This document shows positions 1 to 8,860 of a stretch of DNA of 64,000 bases, one piece after another. Each line of letters starts with the position of its first letter. The stretch's first letter is position 1. The notes beneath the pieces are model-generated. The model was not told the DNA's origin. It worked only from the letters and a program-made list of their open reading frames with translations, and ran no database searches. Source of the stretch: Halostagnicola larsenii XH-48 (GTDB taxonomy: Archaea; Halobacteriota; Halobacteria; Halobacteriales; Natrialbaceae); NCBI RefSeq assembly GCF_000517625.1, contig NZ_CP007055.1, positions 434,001 through 498,000 on the forward strand, given 5' to 3'. Both the position numbers and the translations under genes were made by a program.

Positions 1-76
1 CGTGGAGAATCGGTCCGACGATCAGGAGGGAGCCGATGACCATCAACAGGACGGCATACTGGAGTCGAGAAGGCAT
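1..76 (-). CDS. N-terminal fragment of a membrane protein
   Basis: An open frame starts with ATG at 76 on the minus strand and runs off the left edge of the window, giving 25 residues. After a short basic start (MPSR) the sequence is strongly hydrophobic, as in a first transmembrane helix or signal anchor. Too little is present to assign a family. It is divergent from the acetyltransferase gene to its right. Confidence 0.5.
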   Translation of the reverse strand, partial: MPSRLQYAVLLMVIGSLLIVGPILH

Positions 77-221
77 TGGCTGAACATGTGAACGCCCCTG
101 AATGTATCTTCTGATCGCCGCTTATCGCACGACCGTTGATCGGCTCTGCCTTCCGGGTCGCTCTGCGTCGTGCGAAGCGCTTTCATATCGCTCCAGCCAA
201 TTGCCTAGCGTTCGATCGACG

Positions 222-1181
222 ATGACAACAGGTTCAGACGCCGATGCCGTGGAAATCCGCCGCGCGACCCACGACGATTACGAGGACGTGGCCGCGTTCA
301 CCGGCCGGATCTGGGCGAACCGGGGCGGCGATTACATCCCCGACGTCTACCACGACTGGCTCGAGGACGACGACGAGACGGGAAAGAAGACGTTCCTCGC
401 CGAACTCGAGGGCGACGTGGCCGGCATCGTTCAGGGGGTCATGCTCTCGCCCGAGGAGGCCTGGTTTCAGGGCATGCGCGTCAATCCCGCCTACCAGCGC
501 CGGGGCGTCAGCCAGCGGCTCAACGAGGCGTCCTTCGAGTGGGCTCGCCGGCGGGGCGCGACGATCGGTCGCGTGATGGTCTTCTCGTGGAACTCGCCGT
601 CGCTCGGGGCGGCCCGAAAGAGCGGCTTCGAACCGATCACGGAGTTTCGCTTCGCCACCCCCGAACCCGACGCGGACGCGTCCGGGCCGCTATCGGTCTC
701 GAGCGATCCCGCCGACGCGTGGCGCTTCTGGCACGAAAGCGACGCCCGCGATCACCTCCGCGGGCTCGGGATGGCGCTCGAGCAAAGCTGGGCGCTCAGG
801 GAACTCACGCGCGAGGACTTCTCGAGGGTCGCCGATGAAACGGCGCTGTTCGTGGTCGAGGGCGGCGAATCCGCCGACGGCTTCGCGACGCGCGACCGGA
901 ACGGTGCCCGCGCGATTGCCTATCGAACGCGAACCATGGAGCCACCCGACGACGGCGAAGAGACGACCCTCGCCGAGTACGGCGTCGGAGCTTGGGCGGA
1001 TGTCGACGCGGCGCGGTCGCTGTTCGCGGCCATCGCTCGAGACGCCGCGGCGATCGGAGCCGACGAGACTCGAGTGTTGATCCCCGAAACGGCCGAATAC
1101 GTTAGCGACGCCTCCTACGCCGGCGTTGGCGTCGCGGACGAGCCCGATTTCGTTCTGGGGATCGACCTGAGCGGCGCTTGA
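222..1181 (+). CDS. GNAT-family N-acetyltransferase
   Basis: 319-residue protein with a GNAT fold in its N-terminal half. The acetyl-CoA loop is seen as QRRGVSQRL, following a beta strand (FQGMRVNPAY), and a downstream SLGAARKSGF segment matches the end of the GNAT core. The C-terminal ~150 residues are a second, weakly GNAT-like region without a clear CoA loop. The ATG at 222 is preferred to upstream starts because the preceding residues are basic and not halophile-like, while the protein becomes acidic from here. The substrate is unknown. The gene stands alone, divergent from the fragment at the left edge and convergent with the SAMP gene. Confidence 0.85.
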   Translation: MTTGSDADAVEIRRATHDDYEDVAAFTGRIWANRGGDYIPDVYHDWLEDDDETGKKTFLAELEGDVAGIVQGVMLSPEEAWFQGMRVNPAYQRRGVSQRLNEASFEWARRRGATIGRVMVFSWNSPSLGAARKSGFEPITEFRFATPEPDADASGPLSVSSDPADAWRFWHESDARDHLRGLGMALEQSWALRELTREDFSRVADETALFVVEGGESADGFATRDRNGARAIAYRTRTMEPPDDGEETTLAEYGVGAWADVDAARSLFAAIARDAAAIGADETRVLIPETAEYVSDASYAGVGVADEPDFVLGIDLSGA

Positions 1182-1235
1182 TATCCGTGGCCACACAGAG
1201 CGTCTGACTCGACTACTGCTGGAGAATCGAGCCGC

Positions 1236-1511
1236 CTATCCGCCGCTGACGGGCGGAAACAGCGCCAGTTCGTCGCCCGCTTCCAGGTCCGTCTCGAGGC
1301 CCTCCTCCTGTGTCAGGACGTTCGTTCCGTTGCGGAGGATGTTGATCTGCGATCGCAACTCGCCGTCTTCGAGCACCCGATCCTCGAGCGCCGGTCGATC
1401 CGCGAGCAGCGCCTCGAGGGCGTCTTCGACCGTCGCACCGTCCTCGACGTCGACGGAGACGTGTTTGTCACCCGCCAGTTCGGCGAGGTCGGCGAACAGC
1501 TTCCAGTTCAT
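1236..1511 (-). CDS. samp: Ubiquitin-like small archaeal modifier protein (SAMP/MoaD-ThiS fold)
   Basis: 91-residue acidic beta-grasp protein ending in Gly-Gly after an LALFPPVSGG tail. This is the ending used by MoaD, ThiS and archaeal SAMPs for adenylation by a UbaA/MoeB-type E1 enzyme. In haloarchaea such proteins serve as isopeptide-linked protein tags and as sulfur carriers for molybdopterin or tRNA thiolation. The start MNWKLFADLAE is typical of the family, and the longer upstream frame is basic and probably not coding. SAMP1-like by length and tail, although SAMP1 and MoaD roles cannot be separated by sequence reading alone. No E1 or MoaE gene is nearby. Confidence 0.88.
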   Translation of the reverse strand: MNWKLFADLAELAGDKHVSVDVEDGATVEDALEALLADRPALEDRVLEDGELRSQINILRNGTNVLTQEEGLETDLEAGDELALFPPVSGG

Positions 1512-1602
1512 GTGCGGCCGTATCAGCGCCGCGGGCAAGTAGCTACCGCTCTCAGGAGTGTCGGACCGTCTGTCGATGACTCCGTGATTTTCCGGCCGCG
1601 AA

Positions 1603-1608
1603 CTTATT
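1603..1608 (+). promoter_or_regulatory. TATA-like box of the Bat-type regulator
   Basis: The sequence CTTATT ends 24 bases before the ATG at 1632. That spacing is expected for a leaderless haloarchaeal transcript and supports this start codon. Confidence 0.5.
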
Positions 1609-1631
1609 CCGCTCAGTCCCATATCCGGGTT

Positions 1632-2294
1632 ATGAGCGTTATTGCGGAGTTTTCGGTCAGATCGGAGGATTTCGCGTTACACGGTGCGCTCACCGCAGCT
1701 CCGAACATGATCGTCGAAATCGAGCGAATCGTTGCAACACAGAAAGACCGGGTGATGCCCTACTTTTGGGTCAGCGGCGGCGACCAATCCGAATTCGAAA
1801 CCGCGTTCCGCGACGACGATTCCGTACAGAATATCACCGCCGTCGACGACGTGGAGGACGCCAAACTCTATCGCACCGAGTGGACCGAGAACATCCAGGC
1901 GGTCGTCTTCGCGTACGTCGAAATCGGCGCAACGATCCTTCAGGCTACCGGACGCGGCGAACGGTGGGAACTACGGATGCGCTTTGACGACCGTGATACG
2001 TTGTCGGAATTCCAGACGTACTGCGACGAGCGGGAGATCTCGTTCGAACTCACCGGTCTTACCGAGCAAGAAGAGCCGATGGCGAGTTCCCAGTACAACC
2101 TCACGTCGAAACAACGCGAAACGCTGGTTACTGCGCTCGAGGCGGGGTACTACAACGTCCCGCAGAAAGTGACGATGAGCGACCTGGCGGACGAACTCGG
2201 GATCACACAACAGGCGCTTTCGAAGCGATTTCACGCCGGTCATCGGAATCTCATTACGAGCGTATTGACCGTCGGCCGTCCCGACGACAAGTAA
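1632..2294 (+). CDS. Bat-type helix-turn-helix transcriptional regulator (HTH_10)
   Basis: 220 residues. The N-terminal ~150 residues form the alpha/beta sensor-like domain common in haloarchaeal bacterio-opsin-activator-type proteins. The C-terminal ~55 residues are an HTH_10 domain: an LTSKQRETLVTALEAGYY helix, then DLADELGITQQALSKRFHAG as the recognition unit. It should be a DNA-binding regulator. Nothing in the sequence identifies the ligand or regulon, and the neighbours give no clue. The ATG at 1632 fits the TATA-like box about 25 bases upstream. Confidence 0.88.
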   Translation: MSVIAEFSVRSEDFALHGALTAAPNMIVEIERIVATQKDRVMPYFWVSGGDQSEFETAFRDDDSVQNITAVDDVEDAKLYRTEWTENIQAVVFAYVEIGATILQATGRGERWELRMRFDDRDTLSEFQTYCDEREISFELTGLTEQEEPMASSQYNLTSKQRETLVTALEAGYYNVPQKVTMSDLADELGITQQALSKRFHAGHRNLITSVLTVGRPDDK

Positions 2295-2733
2295 CACCGC
2301 AAGACTGTCACGGTATATATACGGTTGGTCTATACAACCCCGATTTCTATTCATCGGAAAGCACAATTAGGAATGATGACCGATCTTCGACGGACTGAAA
2401 CGAACCGCGGGATCACCGCTGCGGTTTTCGGCCATCGGACTGAGCATCACAACCGTAAGTCCGTGTCCGACGGCCCTCGCAGGCGACGACTCTGGTTGCT
2501 CGAGAACCACACGGCGCCGCGAGACCAGGAAGGCAAACTCGTCCGCAAGATCGAAACGCACAGTACGACCGTTCGGACGGACGCGAAAACGCGACGAGCT
2601 GGCTCTCGCCGTAGAACGCCGCAATTCACGGATCGACGGATCGTCCACTGTGATCGGTGGAACGGCTCGGTGACACAACCCGAACACGGTACGGGACTCG
2701 AGCGCCGATACGCCCATCTCACGGGTGAGTACG
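2295..2733. other. Stretch without a convincing gene
   Basis: About 440 bases. Open frames exist on both strands (a 141-codon frame from 2325 on plus, a 116-codon frame ending at 2367 on minus), but both are Arg/Ser/Thr-rich and neither shows acidic haloarchaeal composition or a recognisable motif. AT-rich sequence at 2310-2375 (tatatacgg, tatacaac) could hold a promoter. It may be the remnant of a decayed gene. Confidence 0.4.
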
Positions 2734-2892
2734 ATGTCGAAGATGCGTGACCGAGTGAAAGCGGCCGCGAGATGCGATGAATGCGGCGCGATCTACTCGG
2801 CGTGGAAACTCCCCGACGGTTCGATTCGGATCATCGGACGAAAGGACGGCTGTCGATGCGGTGCAACGTCGTTTCAAATCTTGCGTGACTGA
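2734..2892 (+). CDS. Small zinc-ribbon-like protein
   Basis: 52-residue protein (MSKMRDRVKAA...) with a CDEC pair near residue 14 and a CRC pair near residue 40, the spacing of a treble-clef or rubredoxin-like zinc knuckle. Such CPxCG-related micro-proteins are abundant in haloarchaea and mostly uncharacterised. The sequence between the pairs (AIYSAWKLPDGSIRII) looks like a compact beta hairpin. No operon partner: the K+ channel gene begins about 130 bases downstream with its own TATA-like box. Confidence 0.65.
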   Translation: MSKMRDRVKAAARCDECGAIYSAWKLPDGSIRIIGRKDGCRCGATSFQILRD

Positions 2893-2993
2893 CGACACTG
2901 CCCGGTATAGATCCCAACGCGACGATGGGTACGTTCGGATTGTCGATCGAAATTGAGCGGCGGGACTCGCTTCGCGGCGCGCCGAACGAAGAG

Positions 2994-3000
2994 GCTTATC
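2994..3000 (+). promoter_or_regulatory. TATA-like box of the K+ channel gene
   Basis: GCTTATC lies with its end 25 bases before the ATG at 3025, matching the leaderless spacing seen elsewhere in this window. Confidence 0.5.
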
Positions 3001-3024
3001 TGACCGCGCGTCCGATCCGGCTGT

Positions 3025-4206
3025 ATGAGCGGCGAGCGCTCGCTCGAGTGGCTCCCGAGCGACTGGAAGTGGCTGGTGACGACGCGGGTAGCCGTCGGGC
3101 TCGCCCTCGTGGTCGCGTTGTTGTCGGTCGTTACCGGGGTTATCCAGATCGGCCAGTCGAGTGTCGGCAGCGGTCCGCTCGCCGGGGAGGTCCCGGTCGT
3201 CGTCCAGGAAACGGTCGGATTTACCGGCGCGCTGACCGGCTTTCTGATGGTCGGAAGTACACTCGCCCTGCGACGCGGCCTGCGAGCCGGCTGGTACGCG
3301 ACGCTGATCCTCCTCCCGGTGACGGCGATTCAGGGGTTGTTGCAGGTCAGCGAGTACTCCTATCCGCTCGTCTTTCTCTCCGTGCTCACGATCCCGTTCC
3401 TGCTCGCCAGCCGCAATCGATTCGACAAGAAACTCTCCCTGACGACGACCCAGCTGGCCGCCGGGGCCGCGCTCGTCGGCGTGCAGGCCTACGGTACGTT
3501 CGGCTCCTACACGTTGCGCGAGAGCTTCGACGGAATCAACACCCTACTCGACGCCTTCTACTTTACGCTCATCACCTCGAGCACCGTCGGCTACGGCGAT
3601 ATCGGTCCGCAGACCCAGGGTGCCATCTTGTTTACGATGTCCGTCGTCGTCCTCGGTGTCGCCAGCTTCGGTATCGCGATCGGTGCCCTCGTCGGCCCTG
3701 CGATTCAGGCTCGTATCTCGAAAACCTTGGGAATCATGTCAGACTCAAAGATAGAACTCATCGACCGACACGTCCTCGTGCTCGGCTACGGCGAACTGAC
3801 AGAACCGATCGTCGACGAACTCGCGACCAGCGGCGAATCGTTCGCCGTCGTCACGGACGACGAACACGCGGCCGAATCGCTCGCAGAGCACGAGGTCCCG
3901 GTCGTCGTCGCCAACCCCAGCGACGAAGAACCCCTCGAGCGAGCCCACATCGAACGGGCTCGAGCGATCCTCGTCGCGACGGATACGGACGCCGAAGACG
4001 CGCTGACGATCCTTACGGCTCGCCAACTCGCACCCGAGACGCCAATTATCTCCGCCGCGACGGACCGCGAAAACATTCCGAAACTCGAGCGCGCGGGGGC
4101 GGATACGGTTATCAGCCCGGCCGTACTCGGCGGTCATCTGCTCGTCCGATCCGCGCTGGGAGAGGACGACTCGGATCTCATCGATCGGATCGTCAGCGAC
4201 GAGTGA
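3025..4206 (+). CDS. Potassium channel with C-terminal RCK/TrkA-N domain
   Basis: 393 residues. Several hydrophobic segments fill residues 20-135, more than the two of a minimal KcsA-like channel. A pore helix and the K+ selectivity filter TVGYGD follow at 187-192, then another transmembrane helix. A cytoplasmic Rossmann-fold RCK domain starts near residue 250 (VLVLGYGELTEPIV, a GxGxxx nucleotide-binding loop). In this family RCK domains gate the channel in response to NAD(H), nucleotides or Ca2+. It is probably important for the high internal K+ of a salt-in halophile. Monocistronic by spacing. Confidence 0.92.
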   Translation: MSGERSLEWLPSDWKWLVTTRVAVGLALVVALLSVVTGVIQIGQSSVGSGPLAGEVPVVVQETVGFTGALTGFLMVGSTLALRRGLRAGWYATLILLPVTAIQGLLQVSEYSYPLVFLSVLTIPFLLASRNRFDKKLSLTTTQLAAGAALVGVQAYGTFGSYTLRESFDGINTLLDAFYFTLITSSTVGYGDIGPQTQGAILFTMSVVVLGVASFGIAIGALVGPAIQARISKTLGIMSDSKIELIDRHVLVLGYGELTEPIVDELATSGESFAVVTDDEHAAESLAEHEVPVVVANPSDEEPLERAHIERARAILVATDTDAEDALTILTARQLAPETPIISAATDRENIPKLERAGADTVISPAVLGGHLLVRSALGEDDSDLIDRIVSDE

Positions 4207-4265
4207 TATTCCAATCGCGGCGTGGCTGACGACCGGACTACTCGGGAACGTCCAGAAAGTGGGCG

Positions 4266-4901
4266 CTACTCGGGAGCGTCCTCGAGAACCTCGACGCCGC
4301 TCGAGGCCCCGATCCGCTCGGCACCGGCCTCGATCATCTCCATCGCCTTCTCGTAGCTCCCGACGCCGCCGCTGGCTTTGACGGGGAGGTACTCGCTCAT
4401 GAGCTCGACGTCCTCGACGGTCGCGCCCCCATCGGCAAACCCGGTCGAGGTTTTGACCATCGTGGCGTCTGCATCGACGGCCGCCTGACAGGCGTCGTGT
4501 TTCTGCTCGTCGGTCAACAGCGCCGTCTCGATGATCGCCTTCACCGGGATCGGCACGGCGGCGACGAGTTCCTCGAGTTCCGCGGCGACGGCCTCGAGTT
4601 CACCCGCTTGCAGCCGGCCGACGTTGATCACGACGTCGAGTTCATCCGCGCCGGCCTTCCACGCCAGGACGCCCTCGCGGCGTTTCGTGTCGTGGTCGTT
4701 CTGTCCGTGGGGAAAGCCGATGACCGTCGCGAGCGTTACGTCGGGCGCGTACGACGTGGCTTCCTCGAGATGGTACGGCGGGATACAGGCGTTCATGCCG
4801 TACGCCGCGGCGTCATCGAGGACGGCTTCGATGTCAGCGGGCGTCGTTTCGGGGCCGAGGACGGTGTGGTCGATCAGGGGTGCGAGTTCGTGCCGGTCCA
4901 T
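4266..4901 (-). CDS. deoC: Deoxyribose-phosphate aldolase
   Basis: 211 residues, normal for archaeal DERA. It converts 2-deoxy-D-ribose 5-phosphate to acetaldehyde and glyceraldehyde 3-phosphate. The Schiff-base lysine is K150 in VKTSTGF, the second active-site lysine K175 in VKASGGV, and the catalytic aspartate D89 in [10 protein letters not shown]. The start [17 protein letters not shown] is the conserved family N-terminus, so longer upstream frames are rejected. Two more pentose/nucleoside enzymes lie within 3 kb on the other strand (PfkB kinase, uridine phosphorylase), pointing to nucleoside salvage. Confidence 0.96.
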   Translation of the reverse strand: MDRHELAPLIDHTVLGPETTPADIEAVLDDAAAYGMNACIPPYHLEEATSYAPDVTLATVIGFPHGQNDHDTKRREGVLAWKAGADELDVVINVGRLQAGELEAVAAELEELVAAVPIPVKAIIETALLTDEQKHDACQAAVDADATMVKTSTGFADGGATVEDVELMSEYLPVKASGGVGSYEKAMEMIEAGAERIGASSGVEVLEDAPE

Positions 4902-5052
4902 ACCATGACGAACGACCGGAGGATGAAAAACCCGTCCGGTTCCGTTCACTCGCCACGGCGAGGGATCGAGAGCCGCCCATCTGGCGGCCGACTCGAGGCC
5001 GATCCGTGCGGATCGGAAACGGTTAGTCGCTGGCACGTACCAGTTGCCGTAT

Positions 5053-5874
5053 ATGGTGCTCCCAGAGGGATTCGCCGTCCCGCCGCTGGAACTTCTGGTG
5101 CCGCTCTTGTGCGCCTTCGTCGCTGCCCTCGCACTGGTGTGGAAAACAGCTCCGCCCGTGACCGACCGGACGGTGCTCGCGTTCGCGCCCTGGATGGTAC
5201 TGGGATCGACGTTCTACGTGCTCTATCAGGTCGCCGCCGTCCCCGAGGCGGTCAGTCCGTTGTTCGGTGCGCCGGTCGTCTACGTGACGACGGCGACGCT
5301 CGCGGGATTCGTCTGGATCGGCGGTCTATCCCTCCACCGAGCAGGATTCTCGCAGTCTGCTGAGACCGTGCTCGGCGCAGTCGGTGCCGTCTGCTTCGTC
5401 GGCGCTGCGGGCTACGCCCTGCGAACCGGTCTCGAAACCGGGACGCTCGAGGCCTTTTGGCCCGGTGTCTCGGTCATCCTTGCGGCGATTCTCACCGCGC
5501 TCGCCTGGGTCGGAGTGAGCCAGTGGGCGAGTGAAACCGCGGCGCTAACGGGCACGACGGGAATTCTCGTCGTCTTCGGGCACGCACTCGACGGCGTTTC
5601 GACCGCCGTCGGCTACAGCGTTCTCGGCGCGAGCGAGAGCGTTCCCGCCTCGCAACTGATCCTCGCCGCCGGCAAGGCGCTCCCGACGGCCGAGTATATC
5701 GGCGCTGGCTGGCTGTTCGTCGTCGTCAAGCTCGCGCTCGCGCTGGCCGTCGTCGGCCTGTTCAAAGAGTACGTTCGCGACGCGCCGCGACAGGCGCGGC
5801 TCCTGCTCGCCTTCATCGCCGCCGTCGGGCTCGGCCCCGGCGTTCACAACGTGTTGCTCTTTACGATCGCCTGA
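5053..5874 (+). CDS. DUF63 family polytopic membrane protein
   Basis: 273 residues, almost wholly hydrophobic with about seven to eight predicted transmembrane helices. Conserved-looking features include [14 protein letters not shown] and [16 protein letters not shown], typical of the haloarchaeal DUF63 family. The function is unknown. ATG at 5053 is preferred to a TTG three codons upstream. It lies between deoC (opposite strand) and the PfkB kinase (same strand, 59 bases downstream). Confidence 0.8.
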   Translation: MVLPEGFAVPPLELLVPLLCAFVAALALVWKTAPPVTDRTVLAFAPWMVLGSTFYVLYQVAAVPEAVSPLFGAPVVYVTTATLAGFVWIGGLSLHRAGFSQSAETVLGAVGAVCFVGAAGYALRTGLETGTLEAFWPGVSVILAAILTALAWVGVSQWASETAALTGTTGILVVFGHALDGVSTAVGYSVLGASESVPASQLILAAGKALPTAEYIGAGWLFVVVKLALALAVVGLFKEYVRDAPRQARLLLAFIAAVGLGPGVHNVLLFTIA

Positions 5875-5933
5875 TGCTTTCAGTTCCTGAACGCAACTGT
5901 TTTTCTCCCGCGGGGCCGTTCTCCGAGCCGTGA

Positions 5934-6815
5934 ATGGTCACGGTGCTCACCGCCGGTCACGTCAACTGGGACGTGACCCTTCGCGTCGATAGATTCCCCG
6001 AACCTGACGGCGAGGCAGCTATTCGATCCCGGCACCAATCCGGAGGCGGGAGCGCCGCCAACGTCGCGACCGCGCTGTCGGGACTCGAGATCGAGACGGG
6101 TATCATCGGAAGCGTCGGCGACGACGAACACGGGATCTCGGCCCGGCGAGACCTCGAACAGTCGGGGATCTCGCTCGACGGGCTTCACGTCGTCGAGGAC
6201 GCCGCGACCTCCGTGAAGTACCTCCTCGTCACCGACTCGGGTGCGGTTTCCGTGCTCGGAAACGACGGCGTCAACGAAGCGATCGGCCCCGAGGATGTCG
6301 ATCCCGAACCGATCCAGTCGGCTGACCACATCCACCTGACGGGACAACGACCCGACACGGCCGCCGAAATCGCGCGGCTGGGAACGCAGTCGGGGTCGAC
6401 CGTGAGCTTCGATCCGGGCCGTCGGCTCGGCGACCGCGAGTACACTGAAACGCTCGCGCTGGCCGACATCATCTTCGCGAACGACCGGGAACTCGAGACG
6501 ATGGTCGATACCGACGACGACGTCGCGGCGTTTACCGAAGGGACGGTCGTCGCCAAACACGGGCAAGACGGCGGGAAGGTCCACACGCCGGACGGATCGT
6601 TCGTCCACGACGGATTCGAAGTCGACCCCGTCGATACGAGCGGCGCAGGCGACGCCTTCGCCGCGGGCTTTATCGCCTCGCACTTTCGAACGGGAGATCC
6701 GAAAGCCGCGCTCGAGTACGCAAACGCCTGTGGCGCGCTCGCCGCGAGTCGAGCTGGCCCGCGAAGCGCGCCGACGATCGACGCCGTCGAAACCTTTCTC
6801 GAGTCTCGAGGGTGA
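5934..6815 (+). CDS. PfkB/ribokinase-family sugar kinase
   Basis: 293 residues with both PfkB signatures: an N-terminal SGGGSAANVATAL glycine motif and the C-terminal DTSGAGDAFAAGF motif that holds the catalytic Asp and the ATP anion hole. PfkB kinases phosphorylate ribose, ribose 1-phosphate, fructose, nucleosides and similar substrates. With deoC and uridine phosphorylase nearby, ribose, ribose 1-phosphate or a nucleoside is the likely substrate, but this is inferred from context. A ribose-1-phosphate kinase of this family has been described in halophilic archaea. ATG at 5934 follows a T-rich box (TGTTTTTCTC) about 27 bases upstream. Confidence 0.9.
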   Translation: MVTVLTAGHVNWDVTLRVDRFPEPDGEAAIRSRHQSGGGSAANVATALSGLEIETGIIGSVGDDEHGISARRDLEQSGISLDGLHVVEDAATSVKYLLVTDSGAVSVLGNDGVNEAIGPEDVDPEPIQSADHIHLTGQRPDTAAEIARLGTQSGSTVSFDPGRRLGDREYTETLALADIIFANDRELETMVDTDDDVAAFTEGTVVAKHGQDGGKVHTPDGSFVHDGFEVDPVDTSGAGDAFAAGFIASHFRTGDPKAALEYANACGALAASRAGPRSAPTIDAVETFLESRG

Positions 6816-6956
6816 CCGACACGGATATATAATCTGTCGTGAAAGATTCGGACCCAGCGCCTGCTGAAGTTCTCACCCAGTGTCGTCTGACGGTAGCTAT
6901 ATACCCGACGCCGTTGGCCGTTTGACCAGGAAGTCACGATCCCGTGACTGAGAGAC

Positions 6957-7259
6957 ATGATGAAAGGTACCCCCTGGGCGTCTGCACCTGGAGACAACCG
7001 CACGCACGTCCAATACGACAGACGCGACGACGAGCCGCCGAGCGTCGCCGTTGCAACGGCACTCGCATCGTTTCACAACGAGGACGTGACCGCTGGCAGT
7101 ACCCAACTCTACCAGTACATCGACCCCGACGCGCTCGACGACCTCTTCGAGAGCACCTTCGGCGGGGTCGACCGAGCGGCCGGAACGGTTCGGTTCGAGG
7201 TCGACGACGCAATCGTCGTGGTCCGGCCCGAACGAGTTCACGTTTACGCTGCCCACTGA
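6957..7259 (+). CDS. HalOD1 output-domain protein
   Basis: 100 residues. After an N-terminal acidic/arginine stretch the protein is a HalOD1 domain: VAVATALASFHNEDVT, the diagnostic YIDPDALDDLFES segment, then a beta-hairpin ending in IVVVRPERVHVYA. HalOD1 is a Halobacteria-specific module predicted to act as a signal-output domain. This one is stand-alone, so it may partner with another protein. Two consecutive ATGs occur at 6957 and 6960. Confidence 0.82.
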   Translation: MMKGTPWASAPGDNRTHVQYDRRDDEPPSVAVATALASFHNEDVTAGSTQLYQYIDPDALDDLFESTFGGVDRAAGTVRFEVDDAIVVVRPERVHVYAAH

Positions 7260-7534
7260 TCGATGAATTACCCGCACAGGAGTCGCCTGTGCGGACTCGA
7301 CCGTGCGCGGACACCGCTTTGCGGGCTCGAGAGGTCGATATCCGCGCCGGCCTCTAATCCACCAACCTCTAACCCGTAGCCTCTAATCGCCAGCACTGAT
7401 TTCTACCGGCGCTTGCACGCTCATCAACCACTTTATCGACCGCTATCGCCTGTTCGCCGCCGCTCTTTTTGTCCACCGCGGCGACCTGATCGGACTGGAG
7501 AAGGTTTTTCTCGCCGCCCGCGGAACCGGTGGGT

Positions 7535-8263
7535 ATGGCGACACAACCGCATTTACTCGTCGATGAGGGCGACCTGACGGATATCGCGTTGATCCCCGGC
7601 GATCCGGGACGCGTCGATCGAATCGCGAGCCACTGCGACGACTCAGAGACCATCGCACAGAACCGCGAGTACAAGGTCGTCAACGCGACCTACGATGGCC
7701 AGGAACTAACCATCTGCTCGACCGGGATCGGCTGTCCGTCGGCCGCCATCGCCATAGAGGAGCTGGCGAACGTCGGCGTCGAGACGTTCGTTCGCGTCGG
7801 GACGACCGGCGCACTCCAGTCCGACATCGAAATCGGCGACATGATCGTCGCGACGGGCGCGGCCAAAAACGAGGGAACGAGCAAGCGGTACGAGGCCGTC
7901 GAGTACCCGGCCGTTCCGGACTACGAGGTGCTCTCCTCGCTCGTCGACGCCGCTGAGGCGAACGGCGAAGACGTTCACGTCGGCCCCATTGCAAGCGACG
8001 ACGCCTACTACGCGGAAACGTCCGAACACGTCGATGACTGGGAAGACGCGGGGCTGCTCTCGGTCGAGATGGAAGCCGCCGCGGTCTTCTCGCTTGCGCG
8101 CCGCAAGGGGCTGCGCGCGGGCGCGATCTGTACCGTCGACGGCAACCTCGTCGAGGGTACGCAGAAAGGAACCGACACCGAAGACGACGAACTGCCCGAG
8201 AAAGCGAAGAACAACGTCGGCCGAGCGATCGATCTTGCACTCGAGGCCGCGACCGAACTCTAG
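7535..8263 (+). CDS. udp: Uridine phosphorylase / nucleoside phosphorylase
   Basis: 242 residues of the NP-I family. Motifs are the phosphate-binding IPGDPGRVDRIA near residue 20, the CSTGIGCPSAAIAIEEL strand-loop, VRVGTTGAL, and the ribose/phosphate site LSVEMEAAAVFSLA near residue 180. It phosphorolyses uridine, or another nucleoside, to base plus ribose 1-phosphate. Purine nucleosides cannot be excluded. ATG at 7535 is preferred to a GTG two codons earlier. With the PfkB kinase and deoC it forms a dispersed nucleoside-catabolism set; each gene seems to have its own promoter. Confidence 0.92.
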   Translation: MATQPHLLVDEGDLTDIALIPGDPGRVDRIASHCDDSETIAQNREYKVVNATYDGQELTICSTGIGCPSAAIAIEELANVGVETFVRVGTTGALQSDIEIGDMIVATGAAKNEGTSKRYEAVEYPAVPDYEVLSSLVDAAEANGEDVHVGPIASDDAYYAETSEHVDDWEDAGLLSVEMEAAAVFSLARRKGLRAGAICTVDGNLVEGTQKGTDTEDDELPEKAKNNVGRAIDLALEAATEL

Positions 8264-8390
8264 GCGTCTCTGCTCGTCGATCGCGGTTTCTTCTCATCTC
8301 AGTCCGTCGTACAGCTTGCTAACTGCTCGAGCGAGTGCTCGACGGAGAGCATCATCCGTCGTCGATCCTCACTCGCCTGTTATCTGTGGG

Positions 8391-8777
8391 TTACATGTCT
8401 CTAAGCCGGATACCGTCCTCGACGAGTCTGGCGTTTCGTTCCCGATCGAGCCGGTCACCCAGATCGTCGTGTTCGTGTAGCTGGGCGATCACGTCGGCGT
8501 AGAGGGTTCGCCACGAGATCGCGTAGATGGGCGACTGGCCCCACGCGCGAAGCTCCGGAACCAGTTCGTCGTAGGTCTCGAGTCGGTCTTCGAACCGCTC
8601 GATCACAGTGAGCACGGTCGCGGCAGCCTCGCTTTCGTCCTCCGCGTCCTCGAGCGCTCGGTTGAGCCGCTGCTCCCAGCCGGCGACGGCGCGTTGCATG
8701 TCCATCGCGGCGTCGTCGCTATCCGCTGGAAGCTGCTCGAGCACCGGTTCCGGAACGCCGAGTGAGATGTCGTCCAT
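8391..8777 (-). CDS. Conserved haloarchaeal hypothetical protein
   Basis: 128 residues, acidic and predominantly helical, beginning MDDISLGVPEPVLEQLPAD. No known motif recognised. A WRTLYADVIAQLHEHDDL segment near the C-terminus looks amphipathic. The longer open frame upstream overlaps the acetyltransferase gene in another frame and is basic, so the ATG at 8777 is chosen. It lies 83 bases after the acetyltransferase gene on the same strand and may be co-transcribed with it. Confidence 0.7.
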   Translation of the reverse strand: MDDISLGVPEPVLEQLPADSDDAAMDMQRAVAGWEQRLNRALEDAEDESEAAATVLTVIERFEDRLETYDELVPELRAWGQSPIYAISWRTLYADVIAQLHEHDDLGDRLDRERNARLVEDGIRLRDM

Positions 8778-8860
8778 ACTCGGAATAGGTGGGCCCTCAT
8801 CAAGAAACCTGCAGGAGATGCGCACGTCAGCTGACTCACTTCCACCGTCGCGCTTTCCGC

